Part shown: positions 6,001 to 6,179 of the stretch, in pieces
How positions within the stretch are numbered: position 1 is the first letter of the stretch
Layout: each line of letters starts with the position of its first letter
Assembly: GCA_937901865.1 (NCBI GenBank)
Contig: CALDID010000312.1
Span: 1-6,179 of the forward strand
Source of the DNA: an uncultured Treponema sp.
Lineage (GTDB): Bacteria > Spirochaetota > Spirochaetia > Treponematales > Treponemataceae
Length of the DNA: 6,179 nt
Direction: 5' to 3'
The notes under the pieces: model-generated
Told to the model about the DNA's origin: nothing
Databases searched by the model: none
What the model saw: only the letters and a program-made list of their open reading frames with translations
Translations under genes and position numbers: made by a program

Positions 6001-6179
6001 AGCATTTCTTGCAGAATCTGCCGCTTTTCCTACATTTTCAGACAAATTTTGTGCAGTTTTATTTGACGGGTCACGTCGAGCAGCCTCATCTGCATATTCT
6101 TTTGCCTTTGCAAGCAACTGCGCTTTTTTCACAGGGTCAGTTTCTTTCTGCGCTCGGTCATACAATGCCTGTGCCATTT
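3040..6179 (-). CDS. Large repeat-rich TPR protein, 5' end outside the window
   Basis: The visible part is 1045 residues and incomplete. The reading frame is open to the window edge, and the first Met (6177-6175) is the same Met that opens later internal repeats, so it is not the start. Residues 1-~649 are helical, Lys/Ala/Glu/Asp/Gln-rich, Cys-free repeats opening with MAQ(A/S)LY at 1, 114, 227, 336 and 530. Each contains a degenerate TPR-like pair of helices ending in (D/N)PSN-like turns. Residues ~650-1045 form about eleven more canonical TPRs with the usual small and aromatic positions and NPDN/DPxx turns, for example YELGKVQFQLRKYNDAI. TPR arrays bind partner proteins, so a scaffold or assembly role is likely, but the client is unknown. 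Without the N-terminus I cannot tell whether it is cytoplasmic, periplasmic or lipid-anchored. The lipoprotein gene downstream, probably in the same transcript, is a candidate partner. Confidence 0.92.
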   Translation of the reverse strand, partial: MAQALYDRAQKETDPVKKAQLLAKAKEYADEAARRDPSNKTAQNLSENVGKAADSARNAQRSISDKAVADAKKTTTGKNSVGNILNAFDEAYKTLPTGDNKEDNEYASQKLTEMAQSLYEKAQKETNTANKIKLLSKAKEYASEAVKRNPSNTKAQDLLKQIQSALDAARNQNRKATETAVSKAKTTAQGKNNKDTVLKAFDDAYKTLPDKEEKEENDYASEKLTEMAQSLYDRAAKESDPKTQIDLLSKAGDFADEALSRVPSSVKAQEVQEAIRKATEIARDKQRRIADLAMNKAKNADSVEDMLKAFDEAYKQLPSGNTPGENAEAAKKLTEMAQALYDRAQKETDPVKKAQLLAKAKEYADEAARRDPANTKAKSLSQSADKAEKAANAEQQKNLNEAKKLLESAQSEYSSAQRESDDTKKIELLNKAKEHVEQSLKLDPSSTQAKNLQQQINRALSTAENNKAKNEALKAQQQKAADAAVADAQKKTQSGSIEDAIRALDEAKNSLPKGNTPEENAYASQKLTEMAQALYNRAQKESDPANKAQLLAKAKEFVDEAVRRDPSNASAKTLQTNVNKALNEANAARDKQFAEQKAAEDKKEAETFANNAQSLFDSAQNAKSAQEKAQLLAKAKEAALAAVAKDPNNAAAQYMLGVTAAETRDYKTALDALTKATKLNPDNSKYFYELGKVQFQLRKYNDAITSFDKSVQIDPKFANAQYNKGVAYERMENVDKALEAYVMAYTINPQYTKAYISAGAMFKQKKSYDSAIDAYKKAVALDPSDKNAMLGLGSVYSAQEKYNEAEQCFRSALKLLKSGEKDAETNYNLSIVLYAQGKKTDSLQFAKSAYDAKDSVKDLKMKSSVVYNYGLNCQDNKMNDQALKLYQEAVALDSSNMNAKVNLGIVNIEMGNFDDAEKVLLQVYQADSGNFEACNNLGSVYRSKKDYPQAIKFYQNALRLQPKNDAVRANLAASYADAGQYKNARAAYIDVLKQNDSNYQVYIELAKVCISLQDNASAAGYLQALKAKNPSYKTSEVESLLSQIQ
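4231..6177 (-). repeat. In-gene tandem repeats of ~113 codons
   Basis: Within the TPR gene the units run 6177-5839 (113 codons), 5838-5500 (113), 5499-5173 (109), 5172-4591 (194, containing an extra inserted half-unit) and 4590-4231 (a degraded unit plus half-unit leading into the TPRs). Units end in KLTE and begin MAQ. The start of unit 1 and of unit 4 are almost the same at DNA level: 6068-6179 and 5063-5174 differ at about five of 112 bases with identical protein over 37 residues. This implies recent duplication or gene conversion. Other unit pairs are clearly more diverged. Confidence 0.85.

Noticed and set aside
6175..6177. Met as the true start of the TPR protein
   Set aside because: The same MAQ(A/S)LY motif recurs internally after KLTE, the frame is open to the edge, and the two remaining bases fit a Glu codon before it as in other units.

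Overview
The window holds three genes, all on the minus strand, in an AT-rich bacterial sequence. From right to left they are: the 3' portion of a large repeat-rich TPR protein gene (3040-6179, 5' end outside the window); a lipoprotein gene (1929-2954); and a COG0523/CobW-family metal-chaperone GTPase gene (423-1637). No tRNA, rRNA, CRISPR array, insertion sequence or integrase is visible. The relaxed lipobox, the TPR-rich protein, the AT-rich intergenic DNA and a lipoprotein tail resembling the C-terminus of Rpn-type nucleases fit a host-associated Treponema-like spirochaete. That assignment is an inference of modest confidence; no marker gene is present.

TPR and lipoprotein block (1731-6179). 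The visible TPR protein begins in mid-repeat. Its first ~650 residues are Lys/Ala/Glu/Asp/Gln-rich units of about 110 residues, each opening with MAQ(A/S)LY. About eleven more regular TPRs follow to the C-terminus. After an 85-bp gap carrying a perfect 16-bp inverted repeat comes a 341-residue lipoprotein: signal peptide, a possible CsgG/LpoB-like globular domain, an acidic Ser/Thr-rich linker, and a two-helix tail that resembles the C-terminal motif of Rpn/PD-(D/E)XK proteins. The block closes with a good rho-independent terminator (1731-1766), so the two genes probably form one transcript. The likely picture is a TPR scaffold working with an envelope-anchored lipoprotein, but neither function is known.

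Metallochaperone block (351-1730). Between the previous terminator and this gene is a short leader with two interlocked 11-bp inverted repeats (1667-1729), a Shine-Dalgarno sequence, and then a complete COG0523 GTPase with a very His/Asp/Glu-rich loop. It is followed at once by its own terminator (351-382), so it is probably monocistronic. The gene is much richer in G+C than the other two.

Left end (1-350). No gene is visible. The main feature is an array of six 8-bp sites, ACGACCGT (one of them inverted), at a nearly constant spacing of 22-23 bp (141-262). A one-mismatch copy lies at 23-30 beside two alternative overlapping hairpins. The array has no obvious explanation and, with the lipoprotein tail, is the strongest candidate for something undescribed.
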